Part shown: positions 9,841-19,427 of the stretch, piece after piece
Layout: each line of letters begins with the position of its first letter
How positions within the stretch are numbered: position 1 is the stretch's first letter
From: an uncultured Pontibacter sp.
GTDB lineage: Bacteria; Bacteroidota; Bacteroidia; Cytophagales; Hymenobacteraceae
Assembly (NCBI GenBank): GCA_947499125.1
Contig: CANMMP010000004.1
Span: 1 to 64,000, forward strand
Direction: 5' to 3'
DNA: 64,000 bases
Translations under genes and position numbers: made by a program
Notes under the pieces: generated by a model
What the model saw: only the letters and a program-made list of their open reading frames with translations
What the model was told of the DNA's origin: nothing
The model's database searches: none

Positions 9841-9872
9841 CACAGGCTACACCATAAGTATAGCCTGTGTTT
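9841..9872. terminator. Hairpin between kinase and flippase genes
   Basis: CACAGGCTA (9841-9849) pairs with TAGCCTGTG (9861-9869) around an 11-nt loop. On the minus strand there is no clear T-run, so it may be an attenuator or mRNA-stability element rather than a full terminator. Confidence 0.45.
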
Positions 9873-9892
9873 ATTGTATGGTTAATGATGTG

Positions 9893-12265
9893 TTATACGT
9901 AATATGCTTTGGCCTTTTGCTTGTACCCATACTCATAGGTATTGCTGTAGTCCAGGTCGTTTATCAGCATATAAATGTTCTTGATCTTTTTAGAAGCATA
10001 AAGTTCGTTTACCTGCTCCAGCATATTTCTGTCGGTATACTTATGCTTCACTACATAAATGTTGATGTCCATGTACTTCATCAGTATAAAGTACTCCGAC
10101 ACAAAACCGATCGGAGGTGTATCGATCACAACATAGTCGTATTCGAACTTCAGCATATCGATAAGTTCCTGCATTTTAGGCAGCTCAAGCAGCTGTATGG
10201 CATTCTGGGGAATTGAGCCGCAAGGTATCACATCCAGGTTGTCAATTGCTGTTTTATGGATCACCTCGTTCAGTGGCAGGCCCTGGGTAAGGAAAGATGA
10301 CAAGCCAACCGATTGGGATACATCGAAATAGTTCGAGAAGGTAGGCTTACGCATATCCGACTCTATCAATACCACGCGCTTACCAGACATGGCCAGTTCG
10401 GTGCTAAGGTTAACAGAGCAGAATGTTTTACCCTCACCAGATACCGAAGACGTAACACCCAGTACTTTAAAGTCGCTGTTTGACATCAGGTACTGCAGGT
10501 TTATCCGGACGGATCTGAAGGACTCGGCAATAGCTGAGCGCGGCATATTCTGTACGGCCAGTTTCTCAGACTTATCGCCATGCGCGATAACACCCAGGAA
10601 CGGAATGTTGGTAATACCAGACAGGTCTTCTTTGCCTTTTATAGTATTGTCCACGTTATCCATAAGTATAACAAAGCCGGCAGGTATAGCTAAGCCAAGT
10701 AATAAGGCCAGCAGGTAGATCATTTTCGGCTTCACGTTAACCGGTGCATTGCCAACCATAGAGGCATGGTCCACTACCTTTTTATCAGTTGTGTTGGTTG
10801 CCAGCGATATTGCAGCTTCGCTACGTTTCTCCAGCAGGAAGTCGTATTTCTTATCAATAAACTCGGTCTCGCTTTGCAGGTCCATCAGTTTACGCTCGTT
10901 TTCAGGTAGCGAAGCCAGTTGCCCTTCGATGCGGGAAATACGTTTGTTCACATCGTTAATGGAGATATTAGTAGAGCGAACCAGGTTTTTGATGTTGGCC
11001 TCGATAGCACTGCGTGTGTTAGCGATCTCGCCTTCAATTTTACGCAGCATCGGGTTGTCGGCTGTAGCAGTTACACTATAACCGGCTTTTTTCTGGTTCA
11101 GGTCAGCAAGTTGCAGAAACAGGTCGTTCAGTATCGGGCTTTGTATGCCGGCAACTGTTGGCGAAACCGACTGCGCAATACCGTTACCATTCTGCACCTG
11201 GTCAAGTATAGTTTCCAGGTACTCTTTATCTGTATTTAGGCGGGCACGCTCTATCTCAAGCTGCGATAGTTTTTCGTAGCTGATGTTTGACTGCACACTA
11301 ATATTGGAAATGCGGTTGTTAGACCGGAAAGAAGATAATGCCTGCTTGCTTTGGCGTAACGAGTCGGTCAGCGTTGCAAGCTGATTATCTATAAACTCCA
11401 GTGTTTTCTGTCCATTCTGATTTTTCTCTTCCAGGTCGTTAGCTACATAGGTATCCATCAGCTTGTTCAGGAATGCCAGTTGCTTTTCAGGGATGCTGCC
11501 TTTTGTTTTAAGCGTAAGTACACGCGCCTCACGCTCGATAGGAGCTACCTCCAAATAAGCCTGCTGCTGTTTTACCAGGCTTTCGAGGCTGTTAATTACA
11601 AAGTAGTATTCTTTGCCCGGAGCCAGGTCCTCGAAGTCGTTATACTTTAGTGTAAAGTTCAGGTGCTTGCTGTTATAGGGCTCGCCAAACTTAAGTACTT
11701 TAGTTAATTTGACCTCAGGTATAGACTCTATAGTGCTGTGTTTCTGAAAGTCGTAACGCGATACATTTTCAGCATCAATGCTAAGCTCATAAGAGTCTTT
11801 ATCTACTACCTTTACAAAAATAGGCACATCAACCAGTTGATGGCTGGCCGAATCAAGTTGTACAGTATAAGGTGCCGAGTCGTATTGCTCCTCTATAACC
11901 AGGTTGCCAGCTTTGTTAAGCCAATGGTCAGTTACTTTAAAGTAGGCAACAGTAAAATCGAGCTGCTGCAGGGTTTGCTTTATAATTTCAGCAGACTGCA
12001 GTAAGCCTATCTCATCTTCAACCTTTATACCTTTGTTCTGAACCTGTAATACTTCCAGCAGTTCCTGGGCCTTTTTAGAGCCTGTCTGCTGGTCGCCTAA
12101 CAGTAACGTTGATTTAAATTCGTAAACGCGTTGCGATGTTTTAACATAAACGTAGGCAACAGAAAGGGCAATAAGGGAAAATAAGGCAAAGAGATACCAT
12201 TTCGACCTGAACTTGAATAACCAGCTCTTAAGGTCTATTTCGTGACTTTTATTATTCTTTTTCAT
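9893..12265 (-). CDS. Polysaccharide co-polymerase with bacterial tyrosine kinase domain (Wzc-like)
   Basis: The 790-residue protein has an N-terminal transmembrane helix (about 20-42), a periplasmic Wzz-type region with long coiled coil (about 270-480), a second helix (about 515-535) and a C-terminal BY-kinase. Kinase motifs are Walker A VSGEGKTF near residue 607, Walker A' IESDMRKP and Walker B VVIDTPP. The tail contains a cluster of tyrosines (YSNTYEYGYK, AYYV), the usual autophosphorylation sites. Such proteins control polymer length and, with the Wza-like lipoprotein, build the export machine. The gene starts 3 bp after the wza-like gene, so they are co-translated. Confidence 0.92.
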   Translation of the reverse strand: MKKNNKSHEIDLKSWLFKFRSKWYLFALFSLIALSVAYVYVKTSQRVYEFKSTLLLGDQQTGSKKAQELLEVLQVQNKGIKVEDEIGLLQSAEIIKQTLQQLDFTVAYFKVTDHWLNKAGNLVIEEQYDSAPYTVQLDSASHQLVDVPIFVKVVDKDSYELSIDAENVSRYDFQKHSTIESIPEVKLTKVLKFGEPYNSKHLNFTLKYNDFEDLAPGKEYYFVINSLESLVKQQQAYLEVAPIEREARVLTLKTKGSIPEKQLAFLNKLMDTYVANDLEEKNQNGQKTLEFIDNQLATLTDSLRQSKQALSSFRSNNRISNISVQSNISYEKLSQLEIERARLNTDKEYLETILDQVQNGNGIAQSVSPTVAGIQSPILNDLFLQLADLNQKKAGYSVTATADNPMLRKIEGEIANTRSAIEANIKNLVRSTNISINDVNKRISRIEGQLASLPENERKLMDLQSETEFIDKKYDFLLEKRSEAAISLATNTTDKKVVDHASMVGNAPVNVKPKMIYLLALLLGLAIPAGFVILMDNVDNTIKGKEDLSGITNIPFLGVIAHGDKSEKLAVQNMPRSAIAESFRSVRINLQYLMSNSDFKVLGVTSSVSGEGKTFCSVNLSTELAMSGKRVVLIESDMRKPTFSNYFDVSQSVGLSSFLTQGLPLNEVIHKTAIDNLDVIPCGSIPQNAIQLLELPKMQELIDMLKFEYDYVVIDTPPIGFVSEYFILMKYMDINIYVVKHKYTDRNMLEQVNELYASKKIKNIYMLINDLDYSNTYEYGYKQKAKAYYV

Positions 12266-12268
12266 TGG

Positions 12269-13033
12269 TTATTTCAGAAAATTAAGCAACAAGACACCCG
12301 TCGAAATTACGCTAAGCATTACGCCCACTACTACAAGGTTCTCCCGCTTCAGCTGCGTTTTAAGCGGCTCTACATAAATTACATCATTTGGCCTCAGATA
12401 GTAGTACTGTGATTGTACGAGGTTAGGGTTCTTCAGGTCTAATAGCACGACCTCTGTCTGGTCACCGATCTGGCGAATTAATTTTACGTTTTCGCGATTG
12501 GCTCCCTGGTTCAGGTCGCCGGCCTGCGCCAGGCCTTCAAAAAGATTTATCTTATCGTTGTATACATAGAAGTGTCCAGGGTTGCGCACATCGCCCAGTA
12601 TGCTTATTTTAAAGCTTACCAGTTTTGTTACTACGGTGGCATCGGTTACATAACGCTGCAGGTTGCGCTGCACCAGGTCCTGTGTTTGCGTGGTTGTTAA
12701 GCCTTTAACCTGTAGCTTGCCAATAATAGGCAGGTTTATGTTACCTTCATTATCTACAGTATAGCCACTCAGGTACATCGAGCCCGGGTCAGACATGCCG
12801 AACACATTTGTCGGGTTTACGATGTTAAACATGTTAGCCATATCAGGGTCTACGCTCAGTACTTTAATAGAAAGCACATCGTTGTCCTGTAATTTGTAAG
12901 CTGAGTAAGTGGTTGTATGAGTTGTAGGAATAGTTTCTTTATAGTTTGGGTTCTGCAGGTAAACTATTTCCTTTTTTGTCATGCAAGATGATACAAGCAC
13001 AATAAGTAGGAGAAAGTACAAAATATTTCTCAT
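12269..13033 (-). CDS. Polysaccharide export outer-membrane lipoprotein (Wza-like)
   Basis: The 254-residue protein begins with a lipoprotein signal peptide ending in LVSSC (Cys17). A Poly_export domain follows (about 45-130, YKLQDNDVLSIKV) and then an SLBB-type domain (about 140-210, ISILGDVRNPGHF). A C-terminal hydrophobic helix (about 232-252) is the likely outer-membrane-spanning segment, as in Wza. It is the first gene of the export block; 3 bp separate it from the kinase gene. The hairpin at 13101-13125 lies in its leader or promoter region. Confidence 0.9.
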   Translation of the reverse strand: MRNILYFLLLIVLVSSCMTKKEIVYLQNPNYKETIPTTHTTTYSAYKLQDNDVLSIKVLSVDPDMANMFNIVNPTNVFGMSDPGSMYLSGYTVDNEGNINLPIIGKLQVKGLTTTQTQDLVQRNLQRYVTDATVVTKLVSFKISILGDVRNPGHFYVYNDKINLFEGLAQAGDLNQGANRENVKLIRQIGDQTEVVLLDLKNPNLVQSQYYYLRPNDVIYVEPLKTQLKRENLVVVGVMLSVISTGVLLLNFLK

Positions 13034-13100
13034 GGTGATTGCTAAGGGTGTAGTGTTAAGGGTTATGTAATATCACTTAATATTACCGGATCATTAGTTG

Positions 13101-13125
13101 CAGGGGTGATATGCACCTACCCCTG
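13101..13125. other. Perfect 7-bp inverted repeat upstream of the export operon
   Basis: CAGGGGT and ACCCCTG flank an 11-nt loop, about 70-90 bp upstream of the export lipoprotein start. There is no T-run, so it is not a terminator. It could be an operator or leader structure for the polysaccharide operon. Confidence 0.35.
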
Positions 13126-13213
13126 TATTAATTCAGGGATATATACTTCTACTGTTAAAAAAGGGTTTTTAAACAGCGGAATATTTTAATATGTATTTTT
13201 TATTTTATTTGAT

Positions 13214-13234
13214 AAAAGGCTGCAAACAGCCTTT
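13214..13234 (-). terminator. Probable terminator of the GT4 gene
   Basis: AAAGGCTG and CAGCCTTT pair around a CAAA loop, downstream of the minus-strand GT4 gene. The following T-run is short, so the strength is uncertain. Confidence 0.5.
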
Positions 13235-13302
13235 AGCAGGGCTTAAAAGGCTACCCTGTTTTTAACAAGCTGTTGCAGGTTTTGTACAATTTAAGATCTG
13301 CG

Positions 13303-14562
13303 TCAGGCTCTTTGCTTACAGTTGGTTAGCGTAGCATCGTCCTCTTGCTGCATTTTAATGGCATGTGTAGCCGGTGAAGCATTTTCCAATATCTGCTCGC
13401 TAACTTTTAGATCCGGAGTGTTGAAAATCTTTTCCAGCAAAAGAATGTGCTGTTTGATAACTGTTTCCTCCGAGAAGTTCTTAGCGGCATAGTCCATTGC
13501 TACATCTTCCAGTTGCTCGCGGTAGGTAGTATCCTGTAACAGTTTGGCTATACCCTGGGCAATGCTATCTGTAGAATAGATGTTGCAAAGTACGCCAGCT
13601 CTGCCATGGTCTAACAGCGATGGAACATAGCCGCTCTTATCGCCGGCTACTACAGCAGTGCCAACTACCATAGCTTCCAGTATGGCCATGCCAAACGATT
13701 CTTCCATAGAAGGGCATACAAGTACTTTAGCACCTGCCACAAGCTCTAACACTTTATTATAAGGTTGCTTACCTAAAAAGCGTATGCCTTTAGCAAGGCC
13801 TTTACTTTCGGCGTACTGCTGGGCAGGGCCGTTCTCTTCCATGTCAGTACCGATCAGATATAACTCTGTATTCGGGAACTGAGGTCTTACCTGTGCAAAA
13901 GCCTGGATAGCGCGATGTATATTTTTACGTTTGGTAAACCCGTTGGAGGAAGCAATAATATAGTTGCCCTTTGTTATACCAGCCAGTTTTACCTTTTCCA
14001 TTTCCTCCGGGTAAAAGTTAGGTATCACTACCGTTTTCTTTTTTGTAGATCCGGAAAGCTGACCGTAAGTATAAGTTGAGTTGGCTACAAGCACTTTGGC
14101 CTTACTTATAACGCGCCAGTTCATGAGCCAGCGTACAAACCTGAATGGGTCAAACTGCTTTACAAGAATTTTCCAGGCGACATCGTGAATGCCTATAGCT
14201 GTTGGTATACCGCTGCCGATGGCAGCTAGTGCATATTCGTAGGTCCAGAAAGCGCTGATAGCCTCAGCCGGGTGGGCTTGTATCAATGCTTTCAGGTCTT
14301 CTATCTCAAATTTAAAGAACCGACGACCTGGCTGGCTTTTTTCCCTGCTGATACAAACTTTCAGGTTTCCTGATTCTATTACAGTTGGTTCGGTAATGCT
14401 TGTAGAGTTAGTATAGGCAATTACTTTGTACCCTCGCTTTAAAAGAGCATTGATGTAATAAGATGTTAACGGAAAAGAATTTGTTGCTGGCAGAGAGTTT
14501 GCCGGTATATTCCAGTTAAGTAGTTTAAGGTCAATAGGTCCACATACTCCAATTGTAATCAT
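13303..14562 (-). CDS. Glycosyltransferase family 4 (GT-B)
   Basis: The 419-residue enzyme has the two-Rossmann GT-B layout. The C-terminal donor-binding half carries SSNGFTKRKNI near residue 205, RFLGKQPYNKVLEL near 262 and the family-4 signature PSMEESFGMAILEAM near 283-297, which includes the conserved EX7E glutamates. It is a retaining enzyme by family rule and probably adds a sugar to the exported polysaccharide. It lies upstream of the export genes with its own terminator and a 270-bp gap, so it may be separately transcribed. Confidence 0.87.
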   Translation of the reverse strand: MITIGVCGPIDLKLLNWNIPANSLPATNSFPLTSYYINALLKRGYKVIAYTNSTSITEPTVIESGNLKVCISREKSQPGRRFFKFEIEDLKALIQAHPAEAISAFWTYEYALAAIGSGIPTAIGIHDVAWKILVKQFDPFRFVRWLMNWRVISKAKVLVANSTYTYGQLSGSTKKKTVVIPNFYPEEMEKVKLAGITKGNYIIASSNGFTKRKNIHRAIQAFAQVRPQFPNTELYLIGTDMEENGPAQQYAESKGLAKGIRFLGKQPYNKVLELVAGAKVLVCPSMEESFGMAILEAMVVGTAVVAGDKSGYVPSLLDHGRAGVLCNIYSTDSIAQGIAKLLQDTTYREQLEDVAMDYAAKNFSEETVIKQHILLLEKIFNTPDLKVSEQILENASPATHAIKMQQEDDATLTNCKQRA

Positions 14563-14882
14563 ACTAAGGGCATTTCGGTTAAGTACAGTTGTTGGGGTTT
14601 AATAGAGGTGATGTATTACCCGACTAAAGCATATACTTATTAAAGCAACTCAGGTTGTACTTTTAAGAAGTGTTTTTTTTAACGTCGTTTGATCTTCTGT
14701 TTAGAGTATGGTTAAAGTTAAATATTGTATTAGTTTAATTTAAAACTGACAGAATTTTTGTTTATATAATTCCAACAAAAGTTATTAAAATAAGTATAAA
14801 TAATCCATTATGAGTATTGTAGCCTACATTTAAAGCAATATTCAGATATATTAATTATCCGCGCCCCTTACCTGAAAATTGT
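14563..14882. other. Divergent intergenic region between GT4 and deacetylase genes
   Basis: About 320 AT-rich bases between divergently transcribed genes. It must hold both promoters, but no element clear enough to name was seen. Confidence 0.5.
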
Positions 14883-15872
14883 ATGAAAACGATCTTAAGA
14901 AATGCCATCCGGCAGTTGGATTTTATTATGGCGCCGCTTGTTTTGGCCACTACAAACGAGCAAAATGCCTTAAATACCTATCTGTTTCATGCTTTGTTTA
15001 AGGATGAAGGTGAGATAAAGAAAGGCCTTGCAGACCCCCAGCAGCAGGTAACGGTCAAAATGTTCCGGGATTTTATACTTTACCACAAAAACCTGGATTA
15101 TATTTTCGTTTCGCCTAAAGATGTGATACAGGGCCTGGATCCGGATCAGAAATATGTGATGATCACGTTTGATGATGGCTACTATAATAACCTGCGCGCC
15201 CTACCGGTGCTGGAAGAGTTTAATGTGCCGGCACTTTTCTTTGTAACCGCTAATCCGGTTAAAAATAATAAAGCCTTCTGGTGGGATGTGGCGTACCGCG
15301 AAGGTAAAAAAGCTGGCATGACCGATGCGGATATACTAGAAGAAAAAAACTATTTATTAAGCCTGACCGATGATGCCATTGATGTCTACCTGCTGCAAAA
15401 ATATGGACCTGATTGCCTGACTCCAGTCAGCGACACAGACAGGCCTATGACACCCGAAGAACTTGCAACCTTTGCCAAACACCCTTTAGTGCACATTGGT
15501 AACCACACCTGCGACCATGCCGTGTTAACGAACTATGATGCTGATGAAATTGATCTGCAGATAAGTAAAGCACAGGATATTATCGAGAATATAGTAGGGT
15601 ATCGGCCTGAGACGATCGCGTACCCTTGCGGGGAGTTTAATAACGACGTTTTGGAGGTTTGCCGCAAAGAGAACATTATATTAGGTATAACCACAGAGCA
15701 CGCCAAAAACTTAAATTCGGAGCTATATCAGCCGGCCAGCCTGTTGGCACTTAACCGTTTCACTATCTGGGGCCACGAAGACCTTGTGAGCCAATGCGAC
15801 TACTATCGCTCTGACTTCCATATGCTGGAAACGATGAAAGGTGTGCTGAAGCGCTTCAAAGAGGCGGGATAG
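14883..15872 (+). CDS. Polysaccharide deacetylase (NodB/CE4 family)
   Basis: The 329-residue protein has the CE4 motifs: TFDDGYY near residue 95 (catalytic and metal Asp) and HIGNHTCDH near 203 (metal-binding His residues), with an AYPCGEFN segment near 243. An insertion of about 70 residues separates the first two motifs. No signal peptide is evident. CE4 enzymes remove N- or O-acetyl groups from polysaccharides or glycan precursors, and beside the export locus it may modify the repeat unit. It is the only plus-strand gene in the first 16 kb. Confidence 0.85.
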   Translation: MKTILRNAIRQLDFIMAPLVLATTNEQNALNTYLFHALFKDEGEIKKGLADPQQQVTVKMFRDFILYHKNLDYIFVSPKDVIQGLDPDQKYVMITFDDGYYNNLRALPVLEEFNVPALFFVTANPVKNNKAFWWDVAYREGKKAGMTDADILEEKNYLLSLTDDAIDVYLLQKYGPDCLTPVSDTDRPMTPEELATFAKHPLVHIGNHTCDHAVLTNYDADEIDLQISKAQDIIENIVGYRPETIAYPCGEFNNDVLEVCRKENIILGITTEHAKNLNSELYQPASLLALNRFTIWGHEDLVSQCDYYRSDFHMLETMKGVLKRFKEAG

Positions 15873-15888
15873 TATAGTTGCTACGTAT

Positions 15889-15930
15889 AAAAAAAGCCCG
15901 GTAAAGCTTATAGTCTTAACGGGCTTTTTT
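15889..15930. terminator. Bidirectional terminator between deacetylase and methyltransferase
   Basis: AAAAAAAGCCCG pairs with CGGGCTTTTTT across a loop of about 19 nt that can pair partly within itself. It lies between convergent genes and has T-runs on both strands. Confidence 0.8.
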
Positions 15931-15947
15931 GTGAGAATAATTTCGGT

Positions 15948-16574
15948 TTATAGTCTGCGGGCCTTCAGAATATCAAACACATGTGTTGAGTCGCTGAAAG
16001 CGGTATGTTGCGGAAGCCCTTCGTATCCTGATTTATAGTATAGTTCTTTGCTTACAGACAGTTCGGTAGGGTCGGAGATAAGGTCATGGTTCCAGCCAAC
16101 CAATAGCATCCCGTCTGGCTTAAGCACTGTATGTAATGCTTTATAGGTTTGCTCCTGCATTTCAGGGGAATCTACGCCATGGCCAAATACGCCGTTAAGC
16201 AGAACTATATCAAAACTATGAGGGGTCGTATGCTGGTCTATATCTAAAATGCTGGCTACCAGGTGGTTTTTGCAACCCCAAATCTCGTTCTGTTCATCAA
16301 TATCAACAGTAAGCAATTCCACACCTTTGTTAAAACGCTTTAAGGTAGGCCAGGTATAGTATGCGCAGCCAACAAAAAGTATACGCCCTTCGCGGAGCTG
16401 CTCCAGTTTAGGGTATAGCTGTGTGTCCAGCCAGATACGGTCGGGTTGCTTTTTAAAATAAGTATCGTCGAGGCGGAACTTGAGAAGGAGCCAGCGCTTA
16501 AGGGGCAGGTATAGCTCTTTTTTCAGCGAAAATCCGTTCTGTGGACTCATGGCTGTGCCAGTAAGTTGTGCCAT
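15948..16574 (-). CDS. SAM-dependent methyltransferase-like protein
   Basis: The 208-residue protein has a class I methyltransferase core: a degenerate motif I (ILFVGCAYYTWP, near residue 63), an acidic end of strand 2 (LLTVDID) and motif IV-like FDIVLLNGVFGHG near 120. The glycine-rich loop is weaker than usual. The substrate is unknown. A second Met at residue 9 (MSPQNG) could be the true start. Its position beside the polysaccharide locus suggests a sugar or lipid substrate, but this is only context. Confidence 0.65.
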   Translation of the reverse strand: MAQLTGTAMSPQNGFSLKKELYLPLKRWLLLKFRLDDTYFKKQPDRIWLDTQLYPKLEQLREGRILFVGCAYYTWPTLKRFNKGVELLTVDIDEQNEIWGCKNHLVASILDIDQHTTPHSFDIVLLNGVFGHGVDSPEMQEQTYKALHTVLKPDGMLLVGWNHDLISDPTELSVSKELYYKSGYEGLPQHTAFSDSTHVFDILKARRL

Positions 16575-16650
16575 GCTTGTAAAGGTTTGAGGGTTAGCGT
16601 GTTTTCCTCTCTTTACTGAACTTGCTATACTTTGGTTGGCAGTTTGTTAC

Positions 16651-16707
16651 AAAAAAAGAACCACTCCTGTTACTATAGCCTCATAGTAGGTAGAAGTGGT
16701 TCTTTTT
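16651..16707 (-). terminator. Long hairpin terminator
   Basis: AAAAAGAACCACT pairs with AGTGGTTCTTTTT, enclosing a second short stem TACTAT/ATAGTA. It sits just after the DUF1737-like gene and can also act toward the methyltransferase. Confidence 0.85.
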
Positions 16708-16725
16708 GAGATATATTATAAGTAA

Positions 16726-16935
16726 CTACTCAATCCATTTGGTACGCCTTTGTTTAGAGGTGCGCGGCTGGCGCTTAACTCTTAAAGCATCAGAAGGCCT
16801 GCGCTCAACTTGTTGTGCAAAGCCATCGGTATGTTCCAGAATACTGCCTTTCAGCTTCCAGCCCATAGGGAAAAGATCGGCTACCTGCGTAGCTAACGAT
16901 TCAAGATCGGGTGCGGTTATAATATTGTACTCCAT
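16726..16935 (-). CDS. Small DUF1737-like protein
   Basis: A protein of about 69 residues if the second Met (MEYNIITA) is the start; an upstream Met would add nine residues. The N-terminal half resembles DUF1737: a short strand, a helix with LESLATQV, then GWKLKGSI, as in small proteins with the MKYKVV...GWxxxGG pattern. The C-terminal tail is very basic (RRPSDALRVKRQPRTSKQRRTK). Function is unknown. A strong terminator follows directly. Confidence 0.6.
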   Translation of the reverse strand: MEYNIITAPDLESLATQVADLFPMGWKLKGSILEHTDGFAQQVERRPSDALRVKRQPRTSKQRRTKWIE

Positions 16936-17270
16936 AGTGATAATTACTAACTTCAAGTACAATATAGAAAATTAAAACATAAGATGTACGCGGTTGCTAC
17001 GAAATTTGGTGAAAATAGGTTACATTCTTTTTATTTTTTAGCGACAAGCCGGAATAGTTATAATAAAGGCACAGTTTACAGTCAAATAATAGGGTTAAAT
17101 CCTACTTGCTATTTTTGCTATCTATACTTATTTGGGCTGACTTACCACTTAAAACTCGCACTTTAACACCAGTTTAGTGCCACATTTATAGCTCTGAAAT
17201 AAGATTCGTAAATATTACTTATTTAGTATCAGTAAGTTATGGTATTTACTTATCTACAGTTGAATCTAAC
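16936..17270. other. AT-rich intergenic region
   Basis: About 335 bases. An open frame of 60 codons exists at 16984-17166 on the plus strand, but it has no family resemblance or start signal. The region probably holds the promoter of the DUF1737-like gene and the 3' end of the zinc-ribbon gene unit. Confidence 0.5.
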
Positions 17271-17909
17271 TTAATCGTCTCCTTCGGGCAAAGTATCCAG
17301 CTTTATTTTTTCGATCAGGAGGTAATTTTTGAACTGGTGAATAAGCTTGGTCATTTCCTTTTCTTTCTGATCGAGGGCAGTTACTTCTTCATCCGAATCA
17401 GCTAAAACGGGACGAAGGCGGCCCAGGCTCTCCTGCATCTGCGCTATAGAAGTGGTTATATGCTCCCGCATGGCTTCGTTCTGCTCTGTTTCCAGCGCTG
17501 TCTCAAGTTCTTTAATGTATAATTCCAGGAACTCTATCAAATGCCATGGGTTATTAGGCCGGTTCCAGGTAAATGTGATGTTACAGCGGCGGCATTTATA
17601 AGTATTGCAGCGCCAGCCATGCTCGTTACTGGTAGTACCGGTGCGCTTCAGCATATCTGCATGTTTGCATTGCGGGCACTGGGCATTATCTTCTACTACT
17701 TTCTCCAGGCGGGCGCGCTTATCCAGTATAGTGCTGCGGTTTTGAGCGTGCGTGTATAGTTGTTGTTCAAGGTTTTCGCAGGCAGTAGTCAGCTTTTCGT
17801 GTTCCGGATCAAGTTCACCGGTCTCGATAAGGCTTTTGGCGCGCTTGCTAAAAAAACGGATCAGTTTTATCAGCTCGCGTTCGTTCGCTTTCAGGTCTAA
17901 CTGCTTCAT
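17271..17909 (-). CDS. Coiled-coil protein with central zinc ribbon
   Basis: The 212-residue protein has charged helical N- and C-terminal halves likely to form coiled coil (about 1-75 and 135-205). Between them is a four-cysteine zinc ribbon: CPQC near residue 78 and CRRC near 106. The family was not recognised. The layout suggests a nucleic-acid- or protein-binding scaffold. It lies 60 bp downstream of the HemJ-like gene on the same strand and may be co-transcribed with it. Confidence 0.6.
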   Translation of the reverse strand: MKQLDLKANERELIKLIRFFSKRAKSLIETGELDPEHEKLTTACENLEQQLYTHAQNRSTILDKRARLEKVVEDNAQCPQCKHADMLKRTGTTSNEHGWRCNTYKCRRCNITFTWNRPNNPWHLIEFLELYIKELETALETEQNEAMREHITTSIAQMQESLGRLRPVLADSDEEVTALDQKEKEMTKLIHQFKNYLLIEKIKLDTLPEGDD

Positions 17910-17969
17910 ATAGTATAAGGTTGAATTGCTCTGTTAATGATTTTTGATTTGGGTAAAAGTAAGAGTGTA

Positions 17970-18503
17970 TCAGCTTTTTTCGCGTGCACGCTTATAAATA
18001 CGAATAGCCAGCATCAATATAGCCGAGAAAAGTATAAGCCCAACTATACCCCAAACCATGCTTAGTGTGCTCTTAAGGACTACCAGGAACACGATACTGA
18101 TCAGGAAAAGTGTGGCGACCTCGTTCCAGATGCGGAGTTGAGTGGAGTTATACTTTAAAATGCCGCGCTGCTGTTGTTTAAAGATAGCATGGCACAGGAA
18201 ATGGTATACATAAAGCCCCACCACAAAACCCACTTTCCAGATAAGCCAGTTTGGCGTGCCCCCATATAAATGCCACATGCTCAGCCCAAATATTAACGTT
18301 AGCACCGCGGACGGCCAGGTAATGCCATACCATAAGCGTTTCTGCATGATCTTGAACTGCTCCTGAAGTATATTGCGTTCCGGTTCCGGTTTATCAGCAG
18401 CCTCGGCAAAGTATATGAACAGGCGCACTATATAGAACAACCCGGCAAACCAGGTTACTACAAAAATAATGTGCAGCGCCTTAACGTAGAAATAATAGTC
18501 CAT
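17970..18503 (-). CDS. hemJ: HemJ-like protoporphyrinogen oxidase (UPF0093 membrane protein)
   Basis: The 177-residue protein has four to five transmembrane helices and the family's conserved start: ALHIIFVVTWFAGLFY with His11, then YFAEA. A second conserved segment is IMQKRLWYGITWPSAV near residue 52. HemJ oxidises protoporphyrinogen IX to protoporphyrin IX in heme synthesis. Coproporphyrinogen oxidase hemN lies 1 kb upstream on the same strand, supporting a heme role. A CopD-family membrane protein is the alternative label for similar sequences. Confidence 0.75.
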   Translation of the reverse strand: MDYYFYVKALHIIFVVTWFAGLFYIVRLFIYFAEAADKPEPERNILQEQFKIMQKRLWYGITWPSAVLTLIFGLSMWHLYGGTPNWLIWKVGFVVGLYVYHFLCHAIFKQQQRGILKYNSTQLRIWNEVATLFLISIVFLVVLKSTLSMVWGIVGLILFSAILMLAIRIYKRAREKS

Positions 18504-19122
18504 GAACTATAGTATGTTTATCAGGCAAAGGTAGGTGGTAGATTTTAGAGTTAAAAGTTTTACCCTTCCACAACCCTTCCCTAAAAACTGGGAAGGGAGA
18601 CTGACTATAGTTTTTGAATTTCTCTTTAGTCATTTCGAGCATTCTTGAGACACGAGTCGAAGAGAACCAGTGTAGTTGTGAGGGTTCTTATATGTCCCAT
18701 AGTTGTAAGACCTAGCAGTATGCGCAGCTCTTGCGAGTCGAAGATCCCGAACTTGTTTCGGGACGTCTAATGTTTTACATTTTCATTTTTTGTCATTTCG
18801 AGCGCTAGTCGAGAAATTTTATGTGTCTTATAGTTGAAGTCTGTACTTTCTTGAACCAAGCTATCCTTTCATACCACTTCTAATCCTGGGAGCTTTACCA
18901 ACCTATAGTTTTATAGTTGGCTTTGGTGCCCTCATGGCCGGGAGGCCTCGTCCTTGGGCATCGCGCTGCTGCTTTCTTGCTATCCTCGTACCTCGGATTG
19001 CCTGCGGCACCGCATCAAATCAAAGGCGCTCAACCCAAAGACTGGAAAGTTTCTCATAGCCATCGCTTATTTATACTTCGCAACTATAAGCTTCGACCTT
19101 TCTCGTGGCTATACTTCCGTAG

Positions 19123-19142
19123 GGACAGGTCGCGACCTGTCC
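19123..19142. repeat. 20-bp perfect palindrome
   Basis: GGACAGGTCGCGACCTGTCC is self-complementary over its full length. It lies inside the repeat cluster and likely belongs to a dispersed intergenic repeat family. Confidence 0.75.
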
Positions 19143-19427
19143 GCTCACAGGCTGTAACTATAAAACTATAGTTTGGATATTAGTAATTACAGAAAGTCCC
19201 CCTTTGAAGGGGGCGAAGGGGGATGTTAAGTTGTACCAGATCTCTCACGCTGCTCGTGATGACAAAGTAAAAAGCAGAAAACTCCCCGCCTTGGATAAGG
19301 AGGGGTAGGGGTGGTTTGATATGCAAGCTATAAAACTAGAACTTGTGAATCTGTAATAGCCCAAAATCCCCTCTCGGGAGGGGCAGGGGTGGGTTAAAGA
19401 GGCAATGATAAGTAAATTCAACCAAGT

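Noticed and set aside
16984..17166. 60-codon frame in an intergenic region
   Set aside because: AT-rich, no start signal, no family likeness; probably chance.
18917..19171. 84-codon frame in the repeat cluster
   Set aside because: It is built from intergenic repeats, including the 20-bp palindrome, and is unlikely to be translated.
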